Below, piece after piece: positions 17,812 to 26,969 of a stretch of 64,000 nt of DNA (position 1 is its first letter; each line of letters starts with the position of its first letter). Location of the stretch: assembly GCF_000765475.1 (NCBI RefSeq), contig NZ_JRHO01000014.1, forward strand, positions 389,687 to 453,686, given 5' to 3'. The position numbers were made by a program, and so were the translations under genes. The notes beneath the pieces are model-generated. The model had not been told where the DNA came from. It did no database searches and saw only the letters and a program-made list of their open reading frames with translations. The DNA comes from Methanococcoides methylutens (lineage in GTDB: Archaea; Halobacteriota; Methanosarcinia; Methanosarcinales; Methanosarcinaceae).

Positions 17812-19326
17812 ATGACAAATAATCAAAGATTATTCGAATCCTGCAAAGCAGTTTCTTCTGTTGTAGGATTGTTGCTCATGTATTCACTTGCCATAGTTGC
17901 CATTGGTGTAATTTTAGTCTATAATGTTCCTGTATTATCTGACATGCAGGACAATGCACAGGCACAAAAGATAGAACAGGGATTCACAATTATGGACTCG
18001 CGTATAAGTAAAGTAGCCCTTGGAGAGTCCCCGCTTCAGACAACCTCTGTTTCCCTTATGGGTGGCACTATAGATGTAAACAGTGATGATTCCGATGAAA
18101 GTAAGATAACCGTCATAATCATCAATAATTCAACGGTAGTAGAAAACTTCAGCTCCTCACTGGGAACCGTAGAATACAAAAATGGTGACCGAACGATAGC
18201 ATATGAAGGTGGCGGAATATGGTCAGATTATGGTTCAGAAGGTGGAACAGTTATGGTATCCCCTCCTGAATTCCACTACAATGGTGTAACACTTACCTTA
18301 CCAATCATGAACATAACAGGACAATCATCAGCAGGCGGTGAAGGAAATGTTGCTATTACAGTAGCTTCAGACAACGAACCAAGAATACTATATCCAATCT
18401 CAAATACTCTGAGAGAAAATCCTGTCGATCATGACAAAGTTGACGTCTACATCAAAAGTCAGTATTATAAAGCATGGGCTGATTATGCAAATTCTCTGAC
18501 CTATGCGAGTGCAACAGTGAATGATAGTACCAAAACAGCCACAATTCACTTCAGTACAGAACCTCCACAAGGAGAGTTCACCCCTATGCCTTATGAATTC
18601 AGAATGGGCATGGTGGATCCGTTAGAGGATGAACCAATCGAAGATTTCGTTTTTGACCTTGAAGCGATAAAAAAAGAAAATAAGACTGGAAATGGCTATC
18701 GTTTTAACCCTACTGACCAGGAAATTATTGCAACATCGGGAGACAGAACACTTTCATACATATTTAAGGCACAAGGTGGCATGGATGTCTGGGTCACATA
18801 TGTAGATGAGGAACTAGGTTACGCGGAAAAATGGGAGTGTGTTAATTCAATTCCAATAGAAGAGAAGGACATAGACATAGAAGTTATAAAAAATGAAGGG
18901 AAAAAGAATGAGAAAATTGAAGTGATTCCAATAAAATCAGAATATGTGCAACTTAATATGACAGATTCAACTTTCAAAATGAGATATGTTGATCAACATA
19001 CAGGCAGTTATTATAATGACTATAATACAAAGGAACCGGACTTTTCCTGGAATCTTACCGGACCTACAACTGAATTACCAAACTATGAAATCAAGTATTA
19101 TAATGAATCATTATCAATAAATGACCTGACCCAACATTACTTCAAACTATTGACAAAGGATGGATCAATTATAGTCCGTACAAATGAACGCCCAAAGAAT
19201 GGCGGAGATTTGAAGGAGACCGTGGACTATGATACATCTACCCTCACTCTAAATTATAAGGGACTTGGTAATTACCTTACCTACCTGCACGTCACAGAAA
19301 ATAAGCTGGATGTTACTTTAGAATAA
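17812..19326 (+). CDS. Large pilin-like surface protein (DUF7289-like), copy B
   Basis: This 504-residue protein starts SCKAVSSVVGLLLMYSLAIV, an anchor helix, then a long extracellular part. The region after the anchor (KIEQGFTIMDSRISKVALGE, PLQTTSVSLMGGTIDV) matches copy A in plan. A C-terminal section of about 250 residues, absent from copy A, contains DVWVTYVDEELGYAEKW and LTHYF-type strands. It shares long near-identical stretches with copy B' (19709-21190). SD AGGGGAA precedes the ATG. No sortase, PGF-CTERM or other anchor signal at the C-terminus. Confidence 0.62.
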   Translation: MTNNQRLFESCKAVSSVVGLLLMYSLAIVAIGVILVYNVPVLSDMQDNAQAQKIEQGFTIMDSRISKVALGESPLQTTSVSLMGGTIDVNSDDSDESKITVIIINNSTVVENFSSSLGTVEYKNGDRTIAYEGGGIWSDYGSEGGTVMVSPPEFHYNGVTLTLPIMNITGQSSAGGEGNVAITVASDNEPRILYPISNTLRENPVDHDKVDVYIKSQYYKAWADYANSLTYASATVNDSTKTATIHFSTEPPQGEFTPMPYEFRMGMVDPLEDEPIEDFVFDLEAIKKENKTGNGYRFNPTDQEIIATSGDRTLSYIFKAQGGMDVWVTYVDEELGYAEKWECVNSIPIEEKDIDIEVIKNEGKKNEKIEVIPIKSEYVQLNMTDSTFKMRYVDQHTGSYYNDYNTKEPDFSWNLTGPTTELPNYEIKYYNESLSINDLTQHYFKLLTKDGSIIVRTNERPKNGGDLKETVDYDTSTLTLNYKGLGNYLTYLHVTENKLDVTLE

Positions 19327-19362
19327 TCATTAAAAGACAAAACAAGTATCAAACGGGGAATC

Positions 19363-19693
19363 TTTATTATAAGAAATCCCTGGATTGTTACTTCTGATGA
19401 CTTGCTAGTAGTACCTGCAGTCACAATATCAACTACTTATAGATTTGTAGGACAAGATCTGATCCCTGTAATAGCTAGCAAAAGAAGTAAGCAGGGGACT
19501 ATATATCAATTTTTTATTTAATACAATTCTAAAGAGTACATATTATAACAGATGTGAAGATTGTCTAAACGAAGCATTGGAAATTGGATCTTTAGATCAT
19601 ACTAATTCCACACTATATTCGTAAAAAAGATAAACACACTGGAGACATAGATGTATATATTATAAATACAGATTAATAATGTGTCTTGAATAA
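19363..19693 (+). pseudogene. Decayed remnant of a copy-A-type (DUF7289-like) pilin gene
   Basis: Reading through stops and frame shifts, this gap encodes segments that align in order with the C-terminal third of copy A: NPWIVTSDDLLVVPAVTI against DPQFVNSDKLLVIPVVKI, QGTIYQF against QGTTIYKYQ, YYNRCEDCLNEALEIG against YYDGWGNYLDETLGM, and DIDVYII against NIDVYIV. It ends with a GTCTTGAATAA stop equivalent to copy A's GTCTGGAATAA, and lies 15 bp before copy B', just as copy A lies 14 bp before copy B. The N-terminal two thirds are deleted. The SD-like CGGGGAATCT at 19354-19363 is what is left of the upstream junction. Confidence 0.8.
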
Positions 19694-19708
19694 AAGGGGA
19701 TATAGCTT

Positions 19709-21190
19709 ATGAGAGATAAACAAAGTTTATTCGAATCCTGCGAAGCAGTTTCAGCTGTTGTCGGATTTATGCTCGCGTTTTCACTCGCCATAGTTGCCAT
19801 TAGTGCGATGCTGGTATATAGTGTACCTGTAATTTTCGATATGCAGGACTATGCACAGGTACAAAGAGTAGAACAAGGCTTCACAATTCTGGACTCACGA
19901 ATAAGTAAAGTAGCCCTTGGAGAATCCCCGCTTCAGACAACTTCTGTTTCCCTTATGGGTGGGACTGTCGATGTGAACAGTGATGATTCCGACGAAAGTA
20001 AGATAACCATTATTATCACCAATAATTCGATGGTCATAGATGAATTCAACTGCTCACTGGGAACCATAGAATACAAAAATAATGATCGAACGGTAGCATA
20101 TGAAGGTGGCGGAGTATGGTCAGATTATGGATCCGAAGGTGGAACAGTTATGATATCCCCTCCCGAATTCCACTATAATGGTGTTACACTTACCTTACCA
20201 ATAATTGATCTCAATGGACAGTCATCATCAAGTGGTGATGGAGATATTGATATTACAGTTACTTCAGACAATGAGCCAACAATACTATATCCAATCCCAA
20301 ATAGTCCAAGAGAAAATCCTGTCACTTATGAACAAATTGATGTTTACATTAAAAGCCAGTATTATAAGGCCTGGGCTGATTATGCAGATTCTCTTACCTA
20401 TGCAAGTGCAACAGGGATTGATAGTAACAAAACAGCCATTATTCACTTTTGTACAGAACCTCCACAGGGAACATTCGATATGCCTTATGAGTTCAGAGTG
20501 GGAATGGTTAACGCATCAGAGGAAAAACCAATCTATGACCTCCATTTTTATCTTGAAGCAGCAGGATCTAACCATCAATTTAGTCCAGCTGATCAAGAAA
20601 TAGTTGCAACAGCCGGCTCCAGGACACTTTCATATATATTCAAAAAGGAAAACGGCATTCATGTATGGGTCACATATGTTGATACGGAAGTCGGTTACGC
20701 AGAAAAGTGGTACTGTGTAAACCCAATCCCGATATTAGAGAAAGAAATAGAAGTGGTAGAGCTGGATAAGGATGGAAATGTTAAAAAAGTGAAAACGGTA
20801 GATAAACAATATGCTAATCTCAACCTAACAGATGATTCATTCTATATGAAATATAAGGACGATCAAGGCACTTATTATGATGAATATGATTCAGTTAGCC
20901 CGGACTTTTCCTGGAATCTTACCGGACCTACAACTGAATTACCAAACTATGAAATCGAATATAATAGTAATAACACATTAACAATAAATGACCTTACCCA
21001 ACATTACATTAAACTAATGACAAAAGATGGATCAATTAAATTCCGCACAAATGTTAACCCAAAAGATGGAACAATGCAGGATACCGTGGACTATGATACA
21101 TCTAAGCTTATTTTAAATTATGATCCGTTGGGTAATTACATTACCTACCTACACGTTACAGAAAATGAACTGGATGTTACTATAGATTAA
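19709..21190 (+). CDS. Large pilin-like surface protein (DUF7289-like), copy B'
   Basis: The 493-residue paralogue of copy B has the same anchor (SCEAVSAVVGFMLAFSLAIV) and order of segments. The first 250 residues and the C-terminal 110 are very similar; the centre (about residues 270-390) has diverged, with a different Lys/Glu/Asp-rich insert. A run of 57 identical bases (19036-19092 and 20900-20956) points to recent gene conversion. SD AAGGGGATAT precedes the ATG. Last gene of the operon; a hairpin terminator follows. Confidence 0.62.
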   Translation: MRDKQSLFESCEAVSAVVGFMLAFSLAIVAISAMLVYSVPVIFDMQDYAQVQRVEQGFTILDSRISKVALGESPLQTTSVSLMGGTVDVNSDDSDESKITIIITNNSMVIDEFNCSLGTIEYKNNDRTVAYEGGGVWSDYGSEGGTVMISPPEFHYNGVTLTLPIIDLNGQSSSSGDGDIDITVTSDNEPTILYPIPNSPRENPVTYEQIDVYIKSQYYKAWADYADSLTYASATGIDSNKTAIIHFCTEPPQGTFDMPYEFRVGMVNASEEKPIYDLHFYLEAAGSNHQFSPADQEIVATAGSRTLSYIFKKENGIHVWVTYVDTEVGYAEKWYCVNPIPILEKEIEVVELDKDGNVKKVKTVDKQYANLNLTDDSFYMKYKDDQGTYYDEYDSVSPDFSWNLTGPTTELPNYEIEYNSNNTLTINDLTQHYIKLMTKDGSIKFRTNVNPKDGTMQDTVDYDTSKLILNYDPLGNYITYLHVTENELDVTID

Positions 21191-21221
21191 ACCTTAAAAG
21201 AATAAACAAAAAATTCAAACC

Positions 21222-21249
21222 GGGTCATAGAACACTCAACCTATGACCC
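21222..21249. terminator. Bidirectional hairpin terminator
   Basis: GGGTCATAG (21222-21230) and CTATGACCC (21241-21249) pair perfectly around a 10-nt loop, between two convergent genes. An A/T-rich stretch with TATTTTT follows on the plus strand, and the minus strand reads into a T-rich run as well. Confidence 0.7.
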
Positions 21250-21271
21250 AAAATACTATTTTTAAATTCCC

Positions 21272-21847
21272 TCACTCAACGTCCGAGACTTCCGTATACT
21301 CGGCAGTATAGCTCTCTCCTGCACCGATCTGTGCTTCAAGAGCTGCTACCAGCGCAAGGAAGTAGAATGGTGTTGTCAGTAAAGAACCAACATAGACCAT
21401 GCCGCCTATTGCGGTGATCACCCACAGGATGATAGCCAGAACAAGGGTGTCGACAAAGTTGTTCTTGGAGATCTCAATACTTTCTTTTATGGAATCCATT
21501 ACGCCGTATCCCCTTATGATAAGGAGAGGGAGTGCATAGATCATAAGTATTGAAAGCACGATTCCCGGAAGTACCAGGAACATAAATCCTATTCCCACTA
21601 TAATAGCGAATATGATAAAGAACACCCAGCTCTTTATGAAATTGTTGAAACCTTCGAACAGGTCATTGATCTCAACCTTTTCACCACCCATTCCTTTTAC
21701 GGCCATGTAAGCAAGACCGTAGAATAGCGGTGCAATAGTCACAATGAATATGGAGCCTATAAATGCTATCAATGTAGCTACTACATAAGCTGCAATGTTC
21801 TCTTTGAAAACATCCCATGCTCGCTTGAATATTTCTTCATAATCCAT
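21272..21847 (-). CDS. Multi-pass membrane protein of unknown function
   Basis: From the ATG preceded by GAGGTGATATT the protein has 191 residues; a longer frame start 12 codons upstream overlaps this SD and is rejected. About four to five hydrophobic helices are visible, with a polar loop (GGEKVEINDLFEGFNNF) after the second. The plan (MDYEEIFKRAWDVFKENIAAYV, then DSIKESIEISKNNFVDTLVLAI) resembles YciC/DUF975-type integral membrane proteins, but I cannot assign a function. Adjacent MscS is in the same direction, 101 bp upstream. Confidence 0.65.
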   Translation of the reverse strand: MDYEEIFKRAWDVFKENIAAYVVATLIAFIGSIFIVTIAPLFYGLAYMAVKGMGGEKVEINDLFEGFNNFIKSWVFFIIFAIIVGIGFMFLVLPGIVLSILMIYALPLLIIRGYGVMDSIKESIEISKNNFVDTLVLAIILWVITAIGGMVYVGSLLTTPFYFLALVAALEAQIGAGESYTAEYTEVSDVE

Positions 21848-21948
21848 AATATCACCTCTAAAATAAAATAGATTTCTAGGCATAAATACTTTTGTACCGG
21901 ACTATTTATAGAAAGACTCGCTGATAAATAAAGCATTCTTTTCTACAT

Positions 21949-23034
21949 TCATTGATCCTTAAGTATTGTATACGTAGGGAATGGTATGTCTATTCCCTCC
22001 TTCCCAAACTCGGAATCTATCAGCGTGTTAACCTCGTTTATGACGCTGAACTTCTCAGAGGGATACTTTACCCATAGAATCAAGGCAAAATCAAGGCTGA
22101 AATCCCCATGGTTATCAAAACGAACAGATGGTTCTGGGTAATCCAGAACAAGGTCAATTCCCTTTGCGATGTCCAGAAGGACCCTTTTTACCTTTGCAAC
22201 ATCGGAACCGTAGGCAACACCGATGGTTATTTTCACCATCATTTTAGGCTGGGGTGATGTGTAGTTGATGACCTTGTTGTTTGCTATTATGCTGTTAGGG
22301 ATAATGATCATATTATTGTAGAAATCAAGTATCCTGGTACTTCTTATACCAACTTCTTCCACGATCCCGAGCTGGCCATCGGCTATCTCGATGCGATCAC
22401 CGTTCTTGAAAGGCTTGTCATAATAGATAGAAAGACCACCGAAGAACTGTGAGATAGCATCCTTGGCAGCAAATGCTATTGCAATACCCACGATACCTGC
22501 AGATGCGAACAAAGGAACAACGTTCAATCCCCAGACACTTTCGAGTATCAGACCGATTCCGACCAGACCGATCACAATATCAGAGAGACCTTTCAGAAGT
22601 GGGAGCATTTCGTCATCGATCTTTGTCTCTGTCTTCTTTACTAACGAGGGAAAGACATTGTCAAACAGTATCTTGTTAAGGCTGATCAAGGTAAATATCC
22701 AGACCAGTGCCAGAATGGTCAGCAATATGTCATTGAAGATCCACAGATAACTTTCTGCACCACCAACTATGGAAAGTGCAAGGAATGCACCCATGAGTAT
22801 AACTGTGTAGTATATAGGCCTCTTTACAGCGTGTATTACAAGATCATCGATCTCAAATCTTGTCTTAGAGGTGAAATGCAGAAGAACTTTCTTGAAAACG
22901 AGATCTACCAGATAAGCAACTATCACAGATAATACCATTATCGAGGCTGCCAGTGCTAATTTGTATTCAATTGTACCAAAAAGCGACCCTAATATTTGCT
23001 GGGCATACATGGATACTGTTTCATTGAATGACAT
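21949..23034 (-). CDS. mscS: Small-conductance mechanosensitive channel MscS
   Basis: This 361-residue protein has five predicted N-terminal helices, then the pore helix with the Gly/Ala pattern of MscS TM3 (ASAGIVGIAIAFAAKDAISQ), the beta domain (DKPFKNGDRIEIADGQLGIVEEVGIRST broken here by my spacing only) and the C-terminal alpha/beta domain. Such channels open under membrane tension and release solutes during osmotic downshock. Length is typical of archaeal MscS proteins with extra N-terminal helices. No strong SD precedes the ATG. Confidence 0.9.
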   Translation of the reverse strand: MSFNETVSMYAQQILGSLFGTIEYKLALAASIMVLSVIVAYLVDLVFKKVLLHFTSKTRFEIDDLVIHAVKRPIYYTVILMGAFLALSIVGGAESYLWIFNDILLTILALVWIFTLISLNKILFDNVFPSLVKKTETKIDDEMLPLLKGLSDIVIGLVGIGLILESVWGLNVVPLFASAGIVGIAIAFAAKDAISQFFGGLSIYYDKPFKNGDRIEIADGQLGIVEEVGIRSTRILDFYNNMIIIPNSIIANNKVINYTSPQPKMMVKITIGVAYGSDVAKVKRVLLDIAKGIDLVLDYPEPSVRFDNHGDFSLDFALILWVKYPSEKFSVINEVNTLIDSEFGKEGIDIPFPTYTILKDQ

Positions 23035-23063
23035 AGATATAGAATTGGTAAGAAAATATATAT

Positions 23064-26000
23064 TTATTTGGACACGACATCTGAAATTACACGATGAATA
23101 GTATCAAGCAGATCCTTTTTGCTGAAAACTCCTTTTTGAATAATCGAATTTACTTTCCTGTCCATGAGTACACGGTCCCTGGCTGTAATATCACTCCCGG
23201 TGCATGCTACGATAGGAATATTACTGGTTTCAGGGTTTGATCTTAATACGGAGATCACATCTAATCCGGAGACATGTGGCATCATGAGGTCAAGTAATAC
23301 AATATCTGGCTGTTGTTCCGTGCATATATCAATTGCATCCGTACCGGAATATGCACGCAATACGGTGAATCCTTCCGGTTCCAGCATAGATGACAAAAGC
23401 TCAACAGCATAAGGCTCATCATCAATTATCAGGATCACTGGGTTTTTTCGTTCAAGTTTCTCTTTGTACCTGTCCATCAGTTTCAAAAGATAATCACGAT
23501 CGAATGGTTTGGTCAGGTGATCCACTGCACCAAGTTCCAGAGCAGTTTCTTTCTGATCCATCATAGAGATCATTACTACAGGGATATCAGAGGTAGAAAC
23601 GTCCTCTTTCAAATGGCGAAGTACACTCCACCCATCCATCTCCGGTAACATTACACCAAGGATAATAGCAAAAGGTTTCAATTTTCTGGCAATTGCCACA
23701 GCTTCTATACCATTTTCAGCAGAAACAACACGATAACCACCATCAATAAACGTTAGCATCAAAAGCTCACGTGACCTTTCATCATCCTCAACAACGAGTA
23801 TCAGAGGATCGTTGTCCGTGCATTTGTCAGGAACTATGATCTCAGGAGCTACCTTTTCAGCCAGTTCATCAATAGCATCACTATCAATATGACCGGAATT
23901 GTCCTGAACTGTTTGCTGAGCGATCTCCGGAATAGGGCGCTGAGTTATAGACTTCGATTTACAAGGCGATGCGCCTGAAATAGGTATATCAAAGAAGAAG
24001 ATACTTCCCAAGTTGGGTTTGCTTTTGACCCAGACGTTTCCACCATGCATCTCCACAAAGTGCATGACAATTGCAAGGCCAAGACCGGTACCACCGTAAC
24101 CCCGACGGTGGGAAGCATCCGCCTGACTAAAGGGCTTGAAAAGGGACTGACGGTCCTCTTCAGAAATACCAATACCAGTATCTTTTACCTGAACCACTAA
24201 ACGCTCTTCAACAAATCTTGCACTGACATCAACAGAACCGCCTGCAGGAGTAAATTTTATTGCATTGCTCACCAGATTTTGCAGGATCTGTTCGAACTTC
24301 TGCTTATCAGCCTTAATAACGATACCCCGTGGATCTAATTCATAATGCAGATCAACATCTTTCTTCTCAGCCATTGGAGCAAGCAGAGAGCAAACCACAT
24401 CAAACGATTCCAAAACAAGGAAATGCTCGTAGTTCAATTCCACATCCCCGGATTCCACCCTTGAAATATCCAGAATATCATTGATAATTCCCAGTAGCTT
24501 CTTACCACTATCCGAGATATTATGCAGGTATTTCTCCTGTTTTCCATTAATATCTCCCGATCCAAGCATAACATCGGAAAAACCAATTATAGCATTCAAG
24601 GGAGTTCTGAGCTCATGCGTCATATTGGAAAGGAATTCACTTTTCGCAATAATGCCAGTTTCGGCGTTAGCCTTTGCAGCTAACAGGTTTTCCTCTTTGT
24701 TCCTGCGTTCAATGACATCATTCGAAATGAGCAGAATCGCATTTTTACCCCTGTATTCTATAAGACTGGCATTCATTTCCACAGGTAAGCTCATCCCATC
24801 CTTTTTCAGAAGGACCGTCTCAAAGATCGAATGCCCATTATCGAGCACTTCACCCATATGAACTTTAAATTCCTCTACACAGTCTGAGAGGATAACTGAA
24901 CCTGAATTCAGAGAAAGAAGTTCTTCATACGTGTAACCTAAAAATTCAAGTCCGGCCTTATTGGCCTTAAGGAAAGTCCCATTAAGATCCTGGACATAAA
25001 CACCATAACTAAATCTATCAAACAGTACCCTGTAATCTGCTTCTGCTTCCTTCAATTCAGCCTCAGCAATTTTCTTATCAGTGATATCCAGGATAATACC
25101 ATGATAGCGGTCAGTAATACCATCTTCCACAATTTCCAGCTGAGAATGTTCAGATATCCAATGGACATTTCCATTTCGATCCAGAATACGGTACTCTTTG
25201 GAGAAATCTCTTTTATTTTGTTTTAAGCATTCAAGAAGATCAGAATAATAGCCTTCAACATCATCCGGATGAATAATATCAGCATAGACGATCTCATCAG
25301 ACATCAAGGTCGCTGCATCATACCCAAATTGGCTCACATTATCCGACACGAACTCAACCGGGAATCCTTTTTCGGCCTTCCACAGGAAGGCAATGGCAGG
25401 ACTGCTGTGATAGATGCAACTGAGCTCTTCATCTTTTCTTGTTGGTTTAGGAGACACTGGTATTTCCAGCTTAATAGCCGATGTTTCCTCCACAAGTGAA
25501 AGGTTCTTTTCATCCACGTTCATGATGATGTTGCCATTCCTGTGCATCAGATCGATGACCTCAGAGCGGGAGAAAACATCGATCGGAAAAGTACACAACG
25601 ATCTCATCCCAAGCTCCCTGACAGTATCTTTTACAATATCGGCATAAGATGTAAGATATTCCAGTCCGGAACCTTCAACATCCTGCAGATCCACGTTAAA
25701 TCGAAGACCATCGAAACCATCCAGTATAACCTGGTCCTGCATGAGTTTCCAGTGATCAAGCAGAAGAGAAGGCAATAATTTCAGGTCATTTCCGGGCAAT
25801 TCCGGCAGAGGAACGAACTCAAGCTGGGATGTGCGAAGATAAGGATCGATATAAATGCCCCTTTCTTTGAGCATATCTTTTGCCTTTGTAGCACTTTCCA
25901 CATCAGGGGTCATCCATACACATAGTTCGTTGCCATCGAGACCTGACATTATGTAATTCTGCAGAAATTCGGCCAGCTGTGCCTTATCCTTATATACAAA

Positions 26001-26066
26001 GCAAAAATGACAGCCATTAGAAATGACAGACACGTCTTTGTCCGTTTTTCTTACTTGATCATCCAT
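23064..26066 (-). CDS. MEDS-PAS-PAS hybrid histidine kinase with two receiver domains
   Basis: The 1000-residue cytoplasmic sensor has, in order: a MEDS (DcmR-type) sensory domain (about 15-185), PAS (about 210-335) with its PAC segment, a second PAS (about 345-455), HisKA with phospho-accepting H484 in THELRTPLNAI, HATPase_c with N, G1 and G2 boxes (QNLVSNAIKFTP, DTGIGI, GYGGTGLGLAI) and two REC domains (about 755-870 and 880-995). REC2 has its phosphoacceptor D926 (LLDLMMP). REC1 has G804 where Asp should be (ILGVMLP; codon GGT at 23655-23657), so it cannot be phosphorylated in the usual way. No output domain or adjacent regulator gene is present. MEDS domains are linked to methyl/C1 compound sensing in related proteins. 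Confidence 0.88.
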   Translation of the reverse strand: MDDQVRKTDKDVSVISNGCHFCFVYKDKAQLAEFLQNYIMSGLDGNELCVWMTPDVESATKAKDMLKERGIYIDPYLRTSQLEFVPLPELPGNDLKLLPSLLLDHWKLMQDQVILDGFDGLRFNVDLQDVEGSGLEYLTSYADIVKDTVRELGMRSLCTFPIDVFSRSEVIDLMHRNGNIIMNVDEKNLSLVEETSAIKLEIPVSPKPTRKDEELSCIYHSSPAIAFLWKAEKGFPVEFVSDNVSQFGYDAATLMSDEIVYADIIHPDDVEGYYSDLLECLKQNKRDFSKEYRILDRNGNVHWISEHSQLEIVEDGITDRYHGIILDITDKKIAEAELKEAEADYRVLFDRFSYGVYVQDLNGTFLKANKAGLEFLGYTYEELLSLNSGSVILSDCVEEFKVHMGEVLDNGHSIFETVLLKKDGMSLPVEMNASLIEYRGKNAILLISNDVIERRNKEENLLAAKANAETGIIAKSEFLSNMTHELRTPLNAIIGFSDVMLGSGDINGKQEKYLHNISDSGKKLLGIINDILDISRVESGDVELNYEHFLVLESFDVVCSLLAPMAEKKDVDLHYELDPRGIVIKADKQKFEQILQNLVSNAIKFTPAGGSVDVSARFVEERLVVQVKDTGIGISEEDRQSLFKPFSQADASHRRGYGGTGLGLAIVMHFVEMHGGNVWVKSKPNLGSIFFFDIPISGASPCKSKSITQRPIPEIAQQTVQDNSGHIDSDAIDELAEKVAPEIIVPDKCTDNDPLILVVEDDERSRELLMLTFIDGGYRVVSAENGIEAVAIARKLKPFAIILGVMLPEMDGWSVLRHLKEDVSTSDIPVVMISMMDQKETALELGAVDHLTKPFDRDYLLKLMDRYKEKLERKNPVILIIDDEPYAVELLSSMLEPEGFTVLRAYSGTDAIDICTEQQPDIVLLDLMMPHVSGLDVISVLRSNPETSNIPIVACTGSDITARDRVLMDRKVNSIIQKGVFSKKDLLDTIHRVISDVVSK

Positions 26067-26367
26067 TGTTTCTTTCCAGGATCTCAGATACTGATGTTAT
26101 AGCAGTAATAATTGAAATAATGTAGTTCAACTTCCAGAAGTGTAGAACTGCATCGAATAATGCAACTTTGTTACATCACAGAGAGATTGTTTTTGCTATT
26201 ATATATATTATAACCCATAGAAAAGAGATAGATGCTACTTATTGTGATTTTGATGAAATATCAGTAAAGTATAAGATGCATTCACAATAGATCACAGAAA
26301 ATATAAGGATAAATGAAATGAGAAAATACCATGGAAATTGATCAAAGAAAAGTAAATAAGTGGAAGA
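26067..26367. promoter_or_regulatory. Intergenic region upstream of the hybrid kinase
   Basis: In this stretch of about 300 bases the minus strand carries a TATA-like TTATAATATATATAA (about 26198-26213), which would give the kinase mRNA a leader of over 100 nt. The rest is AT-rich without a supported gene or strong hairpin. Confidence 0.4.
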
Positions 26368-26721
26368 TTATTCTCCACCTATAATATTATCCAATACAGA
26401 ATCAATATTATACAGCTTTTCTTTTACGATCTGATATAATTCCAGAAAATTATCTCCACTCTTATCGGACCTGTAATCCTTTGAGCTGTATGAGATATAT
26501 GGCCCAGGATCATTTGGCATGTACTTGATAGCATCAATGACATTTTTTACTTCATTGTGCTTTACATAGTAAATAAGATAATAGTCACCTAATTCCTTTT
26601 GTATTGACCACACATACTTTTGGTTATACATAAAGAACAAAGACTCTTGCAATGCTTTTACATCAGTGATCAATTCTTCAGAATTGACCATGGCATCTAC
26701 AGCTTTCAGTATTTTACTCAT
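26368..26721 (-). CDS. Hypothetical protein, 117 residues
   Basis: I do not recognise this protein. From the ATG at 26721 (SD-like GGTGTG upstream) it has 117 residues, no membrane helix, many Tyr, Lys and Asp, and looks alpha/beta with an amphipathic C-terminal helix (NFLELYQIVKEKLYNIDSVLDNI broken by family-free judgement only). A longer frame to 26745 starts at TTG and overlaps the ribosome site. It lies between the sensor kinase and a ferritin-like gene. Confidence 0.55.
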   Translation of the reverse strand: MSKILKAVDAMVNSEELITDVKALQESLFFMYNQKYVWSIQKELGDYYLIYYVKHNEVKNVIDAIKYMPNDPGPYISYSSKDYRSDKSGDNFLELYQIVKEKLYNIDSVLDNIIGGE

Positions 26722-26969
26722 TTCACACACCACGCACAAAAACAAAATATTTAACCAACAAACTTGTTCCTACTAATTAATTAAGTATTCTTTGGTCTAC
26801 TTTAAGTTTTAATTAAAGAAATTATTACAACTGAGAAATAAATTAAAGGATTTGTTTGAAATAGTAGATCTCGAAGCATTATAGCTATCATCCAATGACT
26901 TTACCCCATAGGATTATATATAAGATAAAAAAAGATATTCACGAAATAAGCTATTTTGGAGAGATCCGG

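Noticed and set aside
12251-21190. Reading the pilin-like cluster as an archaellum operon
   Set aside because: There is no flagellin, FlaH, FlaI, FlaJ, FlaF or FlaG gene; only the FlaD/E domain is shared.
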